Shown here one piece after another: positions 1-10,332 of a DNA stretch of 64,000 nucleotides (positions are counted from its first letter, which is position 1; every line of letters starts with the position of its first letter). The position numbers and the translations under genes were made by a program. Source of the DNA: Isoetes taiwanensis (Eukaryota > Streptophyta > Lycopodiopsida > Isoetales > Isoetaceae); the NCBI GenBank assembly GCA_021234155.1, contig JAJEKV010000005.1, positions 558,001 to 622,000 of the forward strand, given 5' to 3'. Below the pieces are notes generated by a model. The model ran no database searches. It had not been told where the DNA came from and was given only the letters and a program-made list of their open reading frames with translations.

Positions 1-26
1 TGGGTGGTGGTGGGTACATGGTTGTA

Positions 27-159
27 CATTGGTATGATCAATCTTGAACTAGCCATGACGTTCAAGTTGTTGTACATTGGTATGATCAATCTTGAACTAG
101 CCACGACGTTCAAGTAACGCATTGGTATGATCAATCTTGAACTAGCCACGACGTTCAAG
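27..159. repeat. three tandem copies of a 40-bp unit
   Basis: Copies lie at 27-66, 75-114 and 120-159. Each reads cattggtatgatcaatc then ttgaactagcc(a/t)gacgttcaag, and they are nearly identical. Spacing is 48 and then 45 bp. This is a short local tandem array with no coding content. Confidence 0.9.
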
Positions 160-1380
160 TAAGGCAGATGGAGTTGAATCATGAAGGGCTTTTGGGTTTA
201 AAGGGGATAAATTGAATGGCAAGCAATTTAAGCACATTCGGTGAGGATTAAAAGTAAGAGATCAAATTAAAAAATGACCTTCGCTTCAAAAAATTGAAAA
301 AAGAGGGAGAATTGTTGCCAACAATAATCTAAATCGGGTACATGGTTGGTCCGTGTTTGTTGTGTTTCTTTCGATCTCAAAATAATGCTGGTTTGTGTTA
401 GTTGGATTTTGTAGGAACGGTTAACTTTCCTTAACGACAACTATGAATTGTACATTTTGCCGAGTTTTGAATGTCCAGCCTATGCCAATTACAGATTCCT
501 TTGGAGGAATGATCTATTCTCCTTGGAGGAATGATCTATTCTCTGCTTTGTGGATTGTTATGGAGTATAACAAAATCTATATGAAGTATACAAAAGTTTT
601 ATACTGAAAAAGGTCCTTTTGCACATGTTTGTTTGAGACACGGTTCATCATATGCTCTTCTTTAGAATGAACTTTTGTGATCAAGTTGAGGTTGTTAGGA
701 GATGTGTTGGATTTGGATTACTTTGGATAATCATTTATTGGATTTGGCTTACTTTGGATAATATGTACATGATTGAGGTTAGAAAACGATTTAAAACTTT
801 GACATAAAGCAGCAGAATGGCTAGTGCAAAATTTTGTTAAATCTCTTATATAAGCACCTACTAAAAGAACAAACTAGCGGCGGCGACTGCCGCCGCGACA
901 AATTCTTGTATATAGTTAGATAGATAGATAGATAACATTAAATATAAACCATATAAACATATAACCATATGTCAATTATCATAACCATACATATAACTAT
1001 ATAACATTAAAAACGTAAAATATTAAAACTATAACATTTTACCATAGAATATATAAAACATTTTAAGATTAAATATTTTATTATGGCCACGTGGCATTTC
1101 GTCAGCGACTGCTGACGTGGCCATGTCAACAGTCCGCACACCCACGTCACGGATGGCATGGCCCGCACGTGCGAGGCATTCATTATGGCACTTTTACGAG
1201 GTTCGAGGGTGCAGCCAGAAATAACTGCACTCTCTTCCCCTTCCTCGACCCCGACCGATTCATCCTCCCCTGTTTTCTCGAAATCCTTCATCCTTCATCC
1301 TCCTCTGTTTTCTCGAACTCTCGAACTCCTGTTAGGCGATCGACCGACGAGCACTTCTGCGACTTGATCTTATGACAGTC
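160..1380. other. non-coding stretch with small repeats and hairpins
   Basis: I see no convincing gene here. It contains a tandem 23-bp duplication around 497-541 (ggaatgatctattc twice), a duplicated ttggattactttggataat-like segment around 705-765, a GC hairpin GCGGCGGC-gact-GCCGCCGC at about 877-897, and a TAGA microsatellite at about 917-935. At 1083-1124 two nested inverted repeats occur: ATGGCCACGT pairs with ACGTGGCCAT, and inside them CGTCAGC pairs with GCTGACG around a GACT loop. The outer arms contain CACGTG, a G-box core, but no transcription unit can be tied to it. Short open frames in 1091-1375 have no recognisable content. Confidence 0.6.
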
Positions 1381-1659
1381 GCCTGGTCGACGGATCGTGA
1401 TGCATCCAGCGCCGAAGTTTTCGCGCAGATTGAGTCCTCCAAAGGCCGCTATTGTGTAAGAAGAAAGTGAGGTTCTTTTCTGTAAGTTTTTAGCACTATT
1501 TTCACAAGTGTTCTTGTTATTTCGATATCCTTTACTGTATTCTTACTTACACCTTTCTTTTATAGTATTTAGAGGATCTTTCTATCCCCTGATACAATTT
1601 TCAGCCCGACAAATCCCTATTCTCGATTTGCAAGCGCTTGTATAAGCAAGGAATCAGAC

Positions 1660-1694
1660 ATGGAAGCTGCCTCTTCTTCCAGCAAATCTGCCAG
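1660..1694 (+). CDS. possible first coding exon (12 residues), unknown
   Basis: An ATG at 1660 opens a short serine-rich peptide (MEAASSSSKSAR) that runs into an AG|GTACCT 5' splice site at 1694/1695. A pyrimidine-rich stretch follows. It is upstream of, and on the same strand as, the decayed ParB-like gene and could be its first exon. The reading phase does not simply join the next candidate exon at about 3921, so the link is only a suggestion. Confidence 0.3.
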
Positions 1695-2063
1695 GTACCT
1701 TCTTTCCTTATGTTCTCTGTTTTTTTCACTGTTTCACTCTTTTTCACATCTTCTTTTCACTATTTTTTGTTTTCTTTTTCTTTGAAAGCCAGTTACGAGT
1801 TCTTTGTTTGTATTGTTTAATTGAATACCATTTATGCATAACTAAGATTAGGGACAAGCAACCGAAATAGGAATCCTCCAAAAACAAGTGATAGGATGAA
1901 AGAAATTACATAGCAAGCATGTACACAAAAGAAACAACTATGAATGTTTCATTGCACAGAGCATTTCTAACACCTAATTCAATCCATCAGGTTATGTAGC
2001 TTAGAGCATTGCCCAGAGCTTTCTAACTCACAGTATCCTCCCTTGCAGAAAAGGTGCAGTCTA

Positions 2064-2880
2064 CACCCTGCAATCTCGACTCGCGAGTCGAGAATCCCTC
2101 ACCTAGCCAACATGTCTTTTCTCGACCCGAGAGTCGAGAATGCCATAGCCAGCTAATGTTTCTGTGTGCATTCTCCACTGTGTGGTCGCAGGTGCCTCGA
2201 CCCAGTCAGAGCCACTCTCCTTCGAACCATCTTCCTCGAATATTGTGAAGGGGAGGGGCTCGGACTGGATGGAGGCCTCTGCAACTAACCACAGGGGAAT
2301 GCATTTGAACTGCATCCTTAAGGCGCGCTGGCTGCGTTCTCGACTCGCGAAGGCCCGTGAGTCTCACATACAACAATGCAAAGACCTTAATCCACATCCG
2401 CCCTTCACCCACTCAAGCTCTAGTGCATTCTCCTGTTACGGGTCGCAGGTGCCTCTACCCAGTCAGAGCCACTCTCCTTCGAACTATCTTCCTCGAGTAT
2501 TGCGAAGGGGAGGGGCTCGGACTGGGTGGAGGGCTCTGCGACTAACCACAGGGGAATGCATTTGAACTGCATCCCCTAAAGGCCACTGGTTGCTTTCTCG
2601 ACTCGCGAGTCGACAAGGCCTGCGAGTCTCACACACAGCAATGCGGAGACCTTAATCCACATCTGCCCTTGACCCGCCCAAGCTCTAGAGCATTCTCCTG
2701 TTTTGAGTCGCAAGTGCCTCTAGCCAGTCTGAGCCACTCTCCTTCGAACCATCTTCCTCGAATATTGCGAAGGGGAGGGGCTCGGACTCGGTGGAGGCCT
2801 CTGCGACTAACCACAGGGGAATGCATTTGAACTGCATCCCTAAGGAGTGATGGGGGCTTTCTCGACTCGCGAGTCGAGAA
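2064..2880. repeat. three tandem ~262-bp units carrying the CTCGAC palindrome
   Basis: A block running from gtgcctc(g/t)a through aaccacaggggaatgcattt to gaactgcatcc recurs at about 2190-2325, 2452-2575 and 2713-2845, a period near 262 bp. Between the blocks are copies of the palindrome with core CTCGACTCGCGAGTCGAG: 2074-2094, 2117-2140 (centre changed to CCGAGA), a half copy 2337-2352, 2594-2614 (right arm ends gac), and a full copy 2859-2880. The region sits between candidate exons, so it may be intronic. Short open frames here are repeat translations, not genes. Confidence 0.85.
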
Positions 2881-2949
2881 GACCCTCGAGGCTTACACAG
2901 AGCTGGAGTCTTACACATAGAAGGCCCTCGACTAATCAATTTCAAACCT

Positions 2950-3345
2950 GGAGCTGTTCGCGAGTTACTCCGATTTGTTGTTTCCTTGATGAGCATCTCT
3001 CAACCCAGAGAGTATTTTGACGCTGAAATATGCTCAACAAGGAAACAAGAAATCGGTCGAGCTTTTGAGCAGTTCCATGATCTAAACAGGTCTAGCATGC
3101 CTAACAGAGACTTGGATTGGGTGGAGCCGTTTGTTTCTAAACACAACGGAATACATTCCAACCAAAACAGAGGACACATGGAGCTGTTCGCGAGTTACTT
3201 CCGATTAGTTGCTCCCTTGCTGAGCATCTCTTAATGCAGAGAGTGTCTCGACGTTGAAATATGCTCAACAAATAAACAACTAATCGATCGAGCTCTCGAG
3301 CAATTCCATGTTCTATACAGGTCTAGCATGCCTAACAAGCATTCT
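2950..3345. repeat. two direct copies of a ~160-bp segment
   Basis: The segment starting tgttcgcgagttac and ending aggtctagcatgcctaaca occurs at about 2956-3113 and 3187-3342 (spacing about 231 bp) with moderate divergence. Both copies contain gagcatctct and gaaatatgctcaacaa. No function is seen. From 3346 to about 3900 nothing coding is recognisable. Confidence 0.75.
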
Positions 3346-3913
3346 AATAAAATAATGAAACAAGCATCTCTAAAACTCACCGCCTCTCGCAAGTTCTCTT
3401 TAGGCCATTGTATCACAGATCTCGCAGCCTCTCCGAGAGTCTTAGCTTCTTCTGTTGGCCTCATAAACAAGGCATCTGCATCAAAAACTTGTCTCAAAGC
3501 GATTCTTGTGTATGTCTTCTCCATGGCACTGTAGTGAAGAGTGCCCGTGTCCTCCAGCTCATCTCTGGCTGCTACCTTCGCCCCACACAATCGATCAAAT
3601 CAACTAGTTTGAACAAGTCACACAGTTAGAATGAGACACAGATTAAACCGTTGTTAGGAGCTTACAGCGTCATGGCGCCATCCGGTAACTCATTCAGAAT
3701 CACTCTCGGCCTCCGGCTGCTAAGACCCAATAAAATTATGCGCCCGATAATCTCCACTGCGCTCGATACACTTAGTCCCTGGAAATGATCAATTTCGAAT
3801 TAGTGTCTGGGCGGGCTAAAGTTGGCCGTGCTGTACCCTTAGCCCACTTTTTTGCCTTGAATGATTGTATGTCCTTAATTTCAAATTTAAGAATAGCTAG
3901 TACCTTTTTTTTA

Positions 3914-4500
3914 CGTGCAGTCTCAAAATCTCAAAGACCTGGAAGAGACTCAGTTAGAAGGGAATTCGAGCAGCAAGAGACAGCGCCGGCATTCTGACAT
4001 GACGACTCCAACGAAGAAGCCGGGCACCGGAGCGGATGCGGGTTCTAGTGGAACGAAGAAAAGAAAGACTATGACTCCAGATAAGCTCTCAATTTTGATT
4101 CAATTCATCCGCCTTTTCTGATTCATCTTTTTGTCTTGCAGCATTTATGGCAGAGATGTTAGTGATCATTGGTAGAACTCCATTCTTCGTTATTGAAGGA
4201 TTGGAGACAGAGCTACTAGAGGTAGTGTCGAAGTCACATCCTGTGGGAAGGAGAAAGATTTGTTCCTTTGGCAGAGGGATAAAAAGAGTTCCGACGACAA
4301 GTACAAGAAGGTCGGTGTAGTCCTCTCCGTTGCTGCCCCATTATATGTGGAAGATTGCTTGAAGTGTAAATTCTATCACACCAAGAAATTATCTGTCTCC
4401 AATTATTCTTCCACTTCAATGAACAAGGCCAAGGGACCGACAAAAGGCCGGCGCCTTTAAATTGCCAGAACCTTGGCTGGAAGGATTTGGAAGGAATGAA
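3914..4500 (+). pseudogene. 5' exon cluster of a decayed gene (basic, Ser/Lys-rich protein)
   Basis: After a pyrimidine tract and gtgcag at 3915-3920, the frame reads SQNLKDLEETQLEG and continues through a KKPGTGADAGSSGTKKRK stretch, a low-complexity basic segment resembling a nuclear-localisation region. Another acceptor (ttgcag, about 4140) precedes a frame beginning AFMAEMLVIIGRTPFFVIEG. This is continued, after a phase change near 4260, by SSDDKYKKVGVVLSVAAPLY and then a Cys-x2-Cys (DCLKCKF) to about 4458. From about 4455 a further frame reads AFKLPEPWLEGFGRN. The repeated phase changes mean a broken gene or mis-joined exons. By position it is the upstream part of the ParB-like gene at 4953-5605. 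No family is recognised for this part. Confidence 0.4.
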
Positions 4501-4952
4501 GGAGGCCGGAAGCCTCACATCAAGAGAGCTCGGAATGGAGATTTCTAGGGTGAGAGAGAAGCTTTTCAACATCAGGAACTTCACTTACAATGTGTTTAAG
4601 ACTTTAAAGCACTTTACAGTTACTAAGGATGTAGGGGGTGCCCATATTCCGTGCACTTAAGGTTTGAATAAAAAAGAGGCTTAGTTTTTCTGATCAAAAC
4701 AGGAAAAAAAGCACCGTTCTGGAGAGCTCGAGACCGGATCTGTTACGAGAAACAAAAATCAGAGAAATCGGGTCTCCACATCTCGAGTTGTGAGCCTTCA
4801 AAGTATGCCTATCATCTGACCATCACCGTTCACCTCCTGCCCATCTAGCGTGCACCAGACTTTTCAGTTCATTTTTCATGAAGAGGCACGATTCCATGGC
4901 TTCTGGGTGCACGGTTGCAGGGCTTTTGTGAGCAGAAGCTGGTACCAAAACT

Positions 4953-5605
4953 ATGGCGGAACCTGGGCAAAGGCACGGAATATGGGCACCCCCCCTAGTT
5001 CAGAAAGAGAAAACTCCAGAGAGGACTGCAAGTGTGGAAGTAGAAAGTACTCGAGAGGATTCAGATGCAGATGAAGAGGATGAAATGGTTGATTCCCAAT
5101 TCTTGAATCCAGATGACCAGATAAGAAAATCACAGAGAGGTGCCCAAAAGATGGAGCGGCTGGCTCAATATTATCCATTGGGAATTGGTCACAAATTGCT
5201 GCTGGACATAAGACAGTTGAAGGTTTGCACTGGCGATGCGGTCCTGTTCAACCACAGGGAATTTAATCCAGCTCACATGCTAGAGATTCTGAACCTCATG
5301 GTGCGTCATCCCGTTGCGGATCCAATGCCTGCGGATGTCATACCATTTAGCACTACTAGTGAGTTGTTCAGGTGGAGAACTGAGGAAGACCTGAAGGGAA
5401 AAGATGTGAGGTTCTGGGTTGTGGATGGTCAGTATTTAGTGAGGGCAGCACAAGTATTGCAGATAGAAAAGGAAGTCCCGCAACGGATCAAGGATCAATA
5501 TTCCAAATGAGAGTGCAGAGTTCTCTCAGTGGACATGCCACCAACAAAGCTCGCCAACATTAGCCACTGTCAGAATACAATAGCAGCAAGTGCCAGCTAC
5601 ATAAG
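4953..5605 (+). pseudogene. ParB/Srx-like domain exon, interrupted by a TGA
   Basis: The frame starts with MAEPGQRHGIW, has an acidic stretch (DSDADEEDEM, about residues 40-50) and then a region resembling a ParB/Srx-type N-terminal fold. Residues about 155-170 read FWVVDGQYLVRAAQVLQ, comparable to the VVDGHHRLEAA motif of ParB-like proteins, with the usual H/R replaced by Y. A TGA stop occurs at 5508-5510, but the same frame continues as ECRVLSVDMPPTKLANISH to a clean AAG|GTAATT splice donor at 5605/5606. That indicates a nonsense mutation inside a real exon. The intron that follows holds two palindrome copies and the Ty1-copia insertion. The ParB match is by eye; DNA-binding or nuclease function cannot be assumed. 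Confidence 0.45.
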
Positions 5606-5633
5606 GTAATTTATTGTCCCTGCTCCAGGGCGA

Positions 5634-5697
5634 TTCTCGACTCGCGAGTCGAGAAAGACCGCGAATCCTCTATTTTATGTTTTCCTCGAGTCGAGAA
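5634..5697. repeat. palindrome copies at the copia insertion site
   Basis: A full 22-bp copy with core CTCGACTCGCGAGTCGAG lies at 5634-5655. A shorter copy, cctcgagtcgagaa, ends at 5697 exactly where the Ty1-copia 5' LTR begins. Its continuation resumes at 10278 after the element. Confidence 0.85.
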
Positions 5698-5943
5698 TGT
5701 TAAGACGTGATGTCGTGACTGGGAGTTGGCCATGCACCATGCAAACGGTGCAACGGTTACTTCGGTAACCGACCCTTCTCATGGCAGAAATCATGCCTTG
5801 ATTGTTGTTTTTCCTTTCTTAGCATGCTTTGTCATTATTTAAGAGATCTCTGATCTCCTCCTTGTATTAAGTTCATTTTCATCAATGATAATCGACTCCT
5901 AGTTGATTCTCCACTTTTCTCCTGTTTGATTCCTGTCTTTGCA
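5698..5943 (+). repeat. Ty1-copia 5' LTR
   Basis: 246 bp, TG...CA termini. It carries a TATTTAAG box-like sequence near 5840 and a duplicated cggttacttcggtaaccg small inverted repeat. It is identical by eye to the 3' LTR. Confidence 0.97.
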
Positions 5944-5955
5944 TGGTATCAGAGC
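5944..5955 (+). promoter_or_regulatory. primer-binding site, initiator-Met tRNA
   Basis: TGGTATCAGAGC lies immediately after the 5' LTR. It is complementary to the 3' end of plant initiator methionine tRNA, the usual primer for copia reverse transcription. Confidence 0.95.
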
Positions 5956-6000
5956 CGTCTCTCTCTAACTAAGTGAGAGTACCGGGAACAAGAGAAAAAA

Positions 6001-6820
6001 ATGGATCAAGCCAATCCTTCCGTTGCAGCCCAATCTACCGAAGGCATGGATCCAATCAAGGGATTGGAGCGCTTCAGTATTGAAAGATTCAATGGTGAGA
6101 ACTTCCACATCTGGAAGTATTGCATCAAAATGTATCTCTCAGCTGCAGGTCTGTGGAAGTTTGTCGATGGATCTGAGCCTAAGCCTGGTCCTGATGCTAA
6201 TGAAACTGCTAAGCTCAAATGGGCAGAGAAAGACTCTAGAGCGCATGCTATATTGGTTGGATGCATCCACACGTTTATTCTCACACGCATCCAAATTTCG
6301 GAAAGTGCTCAAGAGTGCTGGATGAAATTGGTCAGAATGTGTGAAGACAAGTCCATGGCAGCCCAAGTTCTTCTGAGAAAGAAGTTGCATGCACTCAAGT
6401 TTGAAGCGGGAACATCCCTCAGCGATCATATTAATAGAATGCGGGCGTTAATGAATCAAATTGACAATGCCAAGCATTCAAATCGGTGCCAAGACTGTGT
6501 CAGAATCCCAAATTACAAGACCTGCATGTCTTGTTCTCAATGGGAAAATTGTTTGGTGCTGTTGTCAAGCCTGCCACCATCCTATGAACATCTGGTGATC
6601 GTAATCTCCAATCAGACTACACCTTTAACCTGGGATGGAGTCACTAGCAGACTTCTTCAGGAAGAAGCCAGACAGGTGGAGTCTGGAATGGGAACAAATG
6701 ATGTTGCACTCTTCACCAACAATCGTTCAAAACCTGACAAGAAGAAATTTCCTCTCAACAGTCCAAACGCCCACGGTGTGAGCATTGTCGCAGAAAAGGC
6801 CATGTTAAGGTAGACTGTTG
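6001..6820 (+). CDS. gag: Ty1-copia Gag
   Basis: The ATG at 6001 follows the primer-binding site by 45 bp. The protein shows the copia Gag core: FNGENFHIWKYCIKMYLSA near residue 30, and LLSSLPPSYEHLV near residue 185. Its frame runs to a stop at 6811-6813. The zinc knuckle expected next is encoded in another frame from 6777: C-E-H-C-RRKG-H-VKVD-C, a CX2CX4HX4C match. So a single-base-type frameshift lies just before 6777. As written, Gag loses its nucleic-acid-binding knuckle. Confidence 0.9.
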
Positions 6821-7545
6821 GAAACTTCAAGCAGAGGAAGCAAAGGCCAAATTGCAAGCCCATTGTACTCAAACTGAGCCTGCAGTTATCCAAGGTGCAT
6901 TTATGACTGTAACATCAACAATCCGCAGTCAAGCATGGTGGCTGGATTCAGCAGCCTCTCATCACATGTCTGGCCAGCGCTCTCTCTTCATATCTCTGAA
7001 TAAGCTTCCTCAAGCTCAGGTAATTACCTCCAGCAATGGCGGGCAACTTATTGCTTCAGAAATTGGGAAAGTTCGCATTGCTCTAGCACCGGATCACTCA
7101 CGAATCATTTCCAATGTGCTACTGGTACCAGGTTTGAACCATAATCTACTTTGCATTGCTCAGCTAACAGACTTAGGTCTTGCTGTGAATTTTATATCCA
7201 ATAAAGCTATAATTCTAGATGCTGCCACTGGTCAAGTTTTGGCTACAGAAACACGCCAGGGAAACTTGTACAGGTTGCAGGCAATGGATGCCACACTGGC
7301 TCTTCACACCATCAGCACTTCTTCGGATCAGGTATGGCATCGCAGGTTGGGGCATGCAGGAGCAACAAGCATTCGTCATACCCTTGCATCCAAATCTGTT
7401 GATGGCCTATCAAATTCTTTGACCATTCAAAATCCTTGTGAACCCTGCTTACTTGGCAAATTGCATCGATCTCCTTTTCCATCCTCTGACAATCGAGCCA
7501 CAGCTCCTGGAGAACGCATCCACTTAGATCTTTCTGGCTATCATC
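6777..7545 (+). CDS. pol: Ty1-copia zinc knuckle, protease and integrase N-terminus
   Basis: Frame of 6777: the zinc knuckle is followed by the aspartic protease-like block (WWLDSAASHHMS, where the active site is usually D-S/T-G/A) and then the GAG_pre-integrase zinc domain (VWHRRLGHAG ... CEPCLLGK, HHCC). It ends at the start of the integrase core (ERIHLDLSG, containing the first catalytic Asp). A second frameshift at about 7540-7547 moves the coding phase; after it the frame reads SCYLAGSLYFATFIDDFS. The two phase breaks are the only large defects seen in pol. Confidence 0.9.
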
Positions 7546-7546
7546 C

Positions 7547-10039
7547 TGCTACCTTGCTGGCTCTCTCTACTTTGCTACTTTTATTGACGATTTCTCACGC
7601 TTTGTTACTGTTTATTTTCTCAAAAAGAAATCTGATACTCTTTCAGCCTTTCAGCAATTCCATAACCTTGTACAGACTCAGCTTGGCCGTCCAATTCAAT
7701 GCCTCATGACAGATAATGGTGGAGAATATTTCTCCAAGCAATTTGCTTCTTTTTGTCAAGACCATGGCATTCTTCATTGCTCAACCATTGCAGGTACTCC
7801 TCAACAAAATGGTCTGGCTGAGCGTATGAACCGCACCTTAAAGGATTCTGCTAGATGTCTTCTGCTTGATGCAAATCTTCCGTTTACCTTTTGGGCTGAA
7901 GCCATCCATACTGCTGCATACATCAGAAATCGTCTTGTCCCTCAACATGCTGCCAAAACACCTTTTGAGCTTTGGAAGGGGTCTCGACCAGATGTAAGCC
8001 ACCTGCGTACCTTTGGATGTTGGGCCCATGCTCTTCAAGTCCTTCCCAAGCCCAAGACCTCTTTCCATCCTCGCAGCATTCAGTGCATTTTCGTTGGTTA
8101 CTCAGACACCAAAAAGGGCTACAAACTGTTTAATCCTCGCAGCTCCACCTTCTTCTATAGTCGAGACGTTGTCTTTGATGAAGGACATCTGGGTTATTCC
8201 TTACCTCCTTCCTCTTCTCCATCCAATGATATAGCCTTACCTGACCTCCCAGCTGCTGAACTTCCTGCTGTACCTCCGGATTCTCCACCACAGCCAGAAG
8301 AAGAACCTACTCATGATGCTTCCGAACCTCTTCCAGCCACCCGTCGTTCCTCACGGACATGGAAGCCAACACCTCGAGCTTTGGCCTATCACCAAGCTGC
8401 CATGAATCATCACGATATTTCCCCTCCTCAAACCTTTCAAGAAGCTTGTTCTCATCTGCATGCCTCAGCCTGGAAAAATGCCATGGATCAAGAAATGCAA
8501 GCACTTCATCGCAATTCCACTTGGACGCTGGTCCCATTACCTGCTGGTCGCCGTGCCATTGGTTCCAAATGGATCTATAGGGTCAAGCTCACCGCTGATG
8601 AAAAATTGGACAAATTCAAGGCTAGACTTGTGGCTCGTGGCTTCTGTCAAATTCCAGGACTGGATTTCTGTGACACTTTTTCCCCAGTGGTCAAAATGGC
8701 TTCAATTCGCATTCTTCTAGCTTTGGCAGCCACAAATGATTATGAAGTCCATCAAATGGACGTACAGTCAGCCTTTCTTTATGGGGATCTCCATGAGGAG
8801 GTGTACTTAGAGCAGCCTGAAGGCTACAGAGTTTCTGGACAAGAATCCTTGGTTTGCAAACTGCACAAAGCTCTCTATGGGCTTAAACAGGCCCCAAGAT
8901 CTTGGTATGCCAAAATGGATCAATTTTTGATTGACAATGGTTTTTGCAGAGGCACTGCTGATTGCAATCTCTACATCAAGCGTCATCACCAAACTTTTGT
9001 ACTCCTCGGGTTGTACATTGATGATACCATTCTGGTTGCCAATGATCTTCCTTTTCTGCATACCGTCAAGAATGCTCTTACTGCTTCTTTTGCCATGACA
9101 GATTTTGGTGACATTCGCAGTTGTCTTGGCCTTCGGATCACACGCAACCGTGCCACTCGCTCCTTGTGGATTGATCAGGAATGTTATGCCTTAGAAGTCC
9201 TCCATAAATTTGGATTGCTTGACTGCAATGGCACACTCATTCCCATGCATCCAGGCATTCAACTTGCAGCTGCATCCATTCCACCCTCTGAGCATGATCT
9301 TACGCTGATGAACACCATCCCATATCGCAGTGCCATTGGATGTCTAAATTACCTTATGGTGTCTACCCGCCCTGATTTAGCATTTGCTGTCAGCAAGCTT
9401 AGCAGCTACCTTGCAGCACCCAATCTCACTCATTGGCAAGCACTCAAGCAAATGCTGCGGTATCTCAAGACCATCAGTAACTTTGCACTTCATTATGGGC
9501 CATCTTCTTCCAGCTCGATCTCTTCCTTCCATGGTTATTCTGATTCAAGGTCCACCTCAGGCTATTGTTTTCTTTTCTATAATGGAGCTGTCACATGGAG
9601 CAGCAAGAAGCAACCTGTCACTGCCTTATCCACCACTGAGGCAGAATACATAGCTGCCTGTGAGGCAGCTAAGGAAGCTGAGTGGCTGCTCAAAATTGTT
9701 CATGATCTTCAACTTAAGCAGGAGCTGCCTCTGATCATCTACTGCGACAATCAAAGTGCCATTGCGCTCAGCAAAGATGCCAAATTTCATGCCAAGGCTA
9801 AGCACATTCAGACTCGATTTCATTATTTGAGGGAGAAAATTGCCGCTGGATCCCTGATTCTTCCACATTGCTCTTCTTCCTCCATGATCGCTGATATTCT
9901 CACGAAGCCACTTCCCAGGCTGAACTTTGAGCAGCACAGATCCTCTCTGAACATTGTTCCTAGGGTGCAGCTTAAGCAGGAGACTGAAGATAAGCCATCA
10001 CCCCAGCTCACTCCATCAAGCAGGAGTGTTAAGACGTGA
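7547..10039 (+). CDS. pol: Ty1-copia integrase core, reverse transcriptase, RNase H
   Basis: The integrase core has FIDDFSRFVTVYFL, then MTDNGGEY (second catalytic Asp) and PQQNGLAERMNRTL (Glu). The linker is rich in Pro/Ser. RT begins near WIYRVKLTADEKLDKFKARL and has YIDDTILVAND as the catalytic box and ALYGLKQAPRSWY. RNase H shows STTEAEYIAACEAAKEAEWL and CDNQSAIALSKD. In RNase H the stretch GYSDSRSTSGYCF lacks the usual DADWAG-type residues between the two Asp, so about ten residues around the first catalytic region are missing in frame. The stop at 10037-10039 lies just inside the 3' LTR. Confidence 0.93.
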   Translation, partial: CYLAGSLYFATFIDDFSRFVTVYFLKKKSDTLSAFQQFHNLVQTQLGRPIQCLMTDNGGEYFSKQFASFCQDHGILHCSTIAGTPQQNGLAERMNRTLKDSARCLLLDANLPFTFWAEAIHTAAYIRNRLVPQHAAKTPFELWKGSRPDVSHLRTFGCWAHALQVLPKPKTSFHPRSIQCIFVGYSDTKKGYKLFNPRSSTFFYSRDVVFDEGHLGYSLPPSSSPSNDIALPDLPAAELPAVPPDSPPQPEEEPTHDASEPLPATRRSSRTWKPTPRALAYHQAAMNHHDISPPQTFQEACSHLHASAWKNAMDQEMQALHRNSTWTLVPLPAGRRAIGSKWIYRVKLTADEKLDKFKARLVARGFCQIPGLDFCDTFSPVVKMASIRILLALAATNDYEVHQMDVQSAFLYGDLHEEVYLEQPEGYRVSGQESLVCKLHKALYGLKQAPRSWYAKMDQFLIDNGFCRGTADCNLYIKRHHQTFVLLGLYIDDTILVANDLPFLHTVKNALTASFAMTDFGDIRSCLGLRITRNRATRSLWIDQECYALEVLHKFGLLDCNGTLIPMHPGIQLAAASIPPSEHDLTLMNTIPYRSAIGCLNYLMVSTRPDLAFAVSKLSSYLAAPNLTHWQALKQMLRYLKTISNFALHYGPSSSSSISSFHGYSDSRSTSGYCFLFYNGAVTWSSKKQPVTALSTTEAEYIAACEAAKEAEWLLKIVHDLQLKQELPLIIYCDNQSAIALSKDAKFHAKAKHIQTRFHYLREKIAAGSLILPHCSSSSMIADILTKPLPRLNFEQHRSSLNIVPRVQLKQETEDKPSPQLTPSSRSVKT

Positions 10040-10272
10040 TGTCGTGACTGGGAGTTGGCCATGCACCATGCAAACGGTGCAACGGTTACTTCGGTAACCG
10101 ACCCTTCTCATGGCAGAAATCATGCCTTGATTGTTGTTTTTCCTTTCTTAGCATGCTTTGTCATTATTTAAGAGATCTCTGATCTCCTCCTTGTATTAAG
10201 TTCATTTTCATCAATGATAATCGACTCCTAGTTGATTCTCCACTTTTCTCCTGTTTGATTCCTGTCTTTGCA
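10027..10272 (+). repeat. Ty1-copia 3' LTR
   Basis: 246 bp, identical by eye to the 5' LTR. It is preceded by only a weak purine tract (aagcaggag) as polypurine primer and followed by the GAGAA target duplication. Confidence 0.97.
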
Positions 10273-10332
10273 GAGAATACCTAGAGGAAAATAGAAAATA
10301 GCTATACAGAGGCCCGCTGCGGATGGACAACT

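Larger units (their letters stand above)
5698..10272 (+). mobile_element. Ty1-copia LTR retrotransposon, 4575 bp, complete and young
   Basis: Two 246-bp direct LTRs (5698-5943 and 10027-10272) are identical by eye over their whole length. They begin TGTTAAGACG and end TGTCTTTGCA. The element is flanked by a 5-bp target duplication GAGAA (5693-5697 and 10273-10277). A primer-binding site for initiator-Met tRNA (TGGTATCAGAGC) follows the 5' LTR directly. Order is gag, protease, integrase, RT, RNase H, the copia order. Identical LTRs mean insertion was very recent, yet the single pol reading frame is interrupted by two frameshifts and RNase H has a short in-frame gap. The copy is therefore probably not autonomous unless those are assembly errors. 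It interrupts the ParB-like pseudogene intron. Confidence 0.97.

Noticed and set aside
877-930. GC hairpin followed by acaaattcttg as a Helitron 3' end
   Set aside because: The hairpin fits, but the required CTRR is absent (CTTG), and no T-flank or partner end is seen.
2054-2996. Overlapping reading frames of 60-133 residues on both strands
   Set aside because: They translate the 262-bp tandem units and palindromes in several frames and look alike from unit to unit. No protein features.
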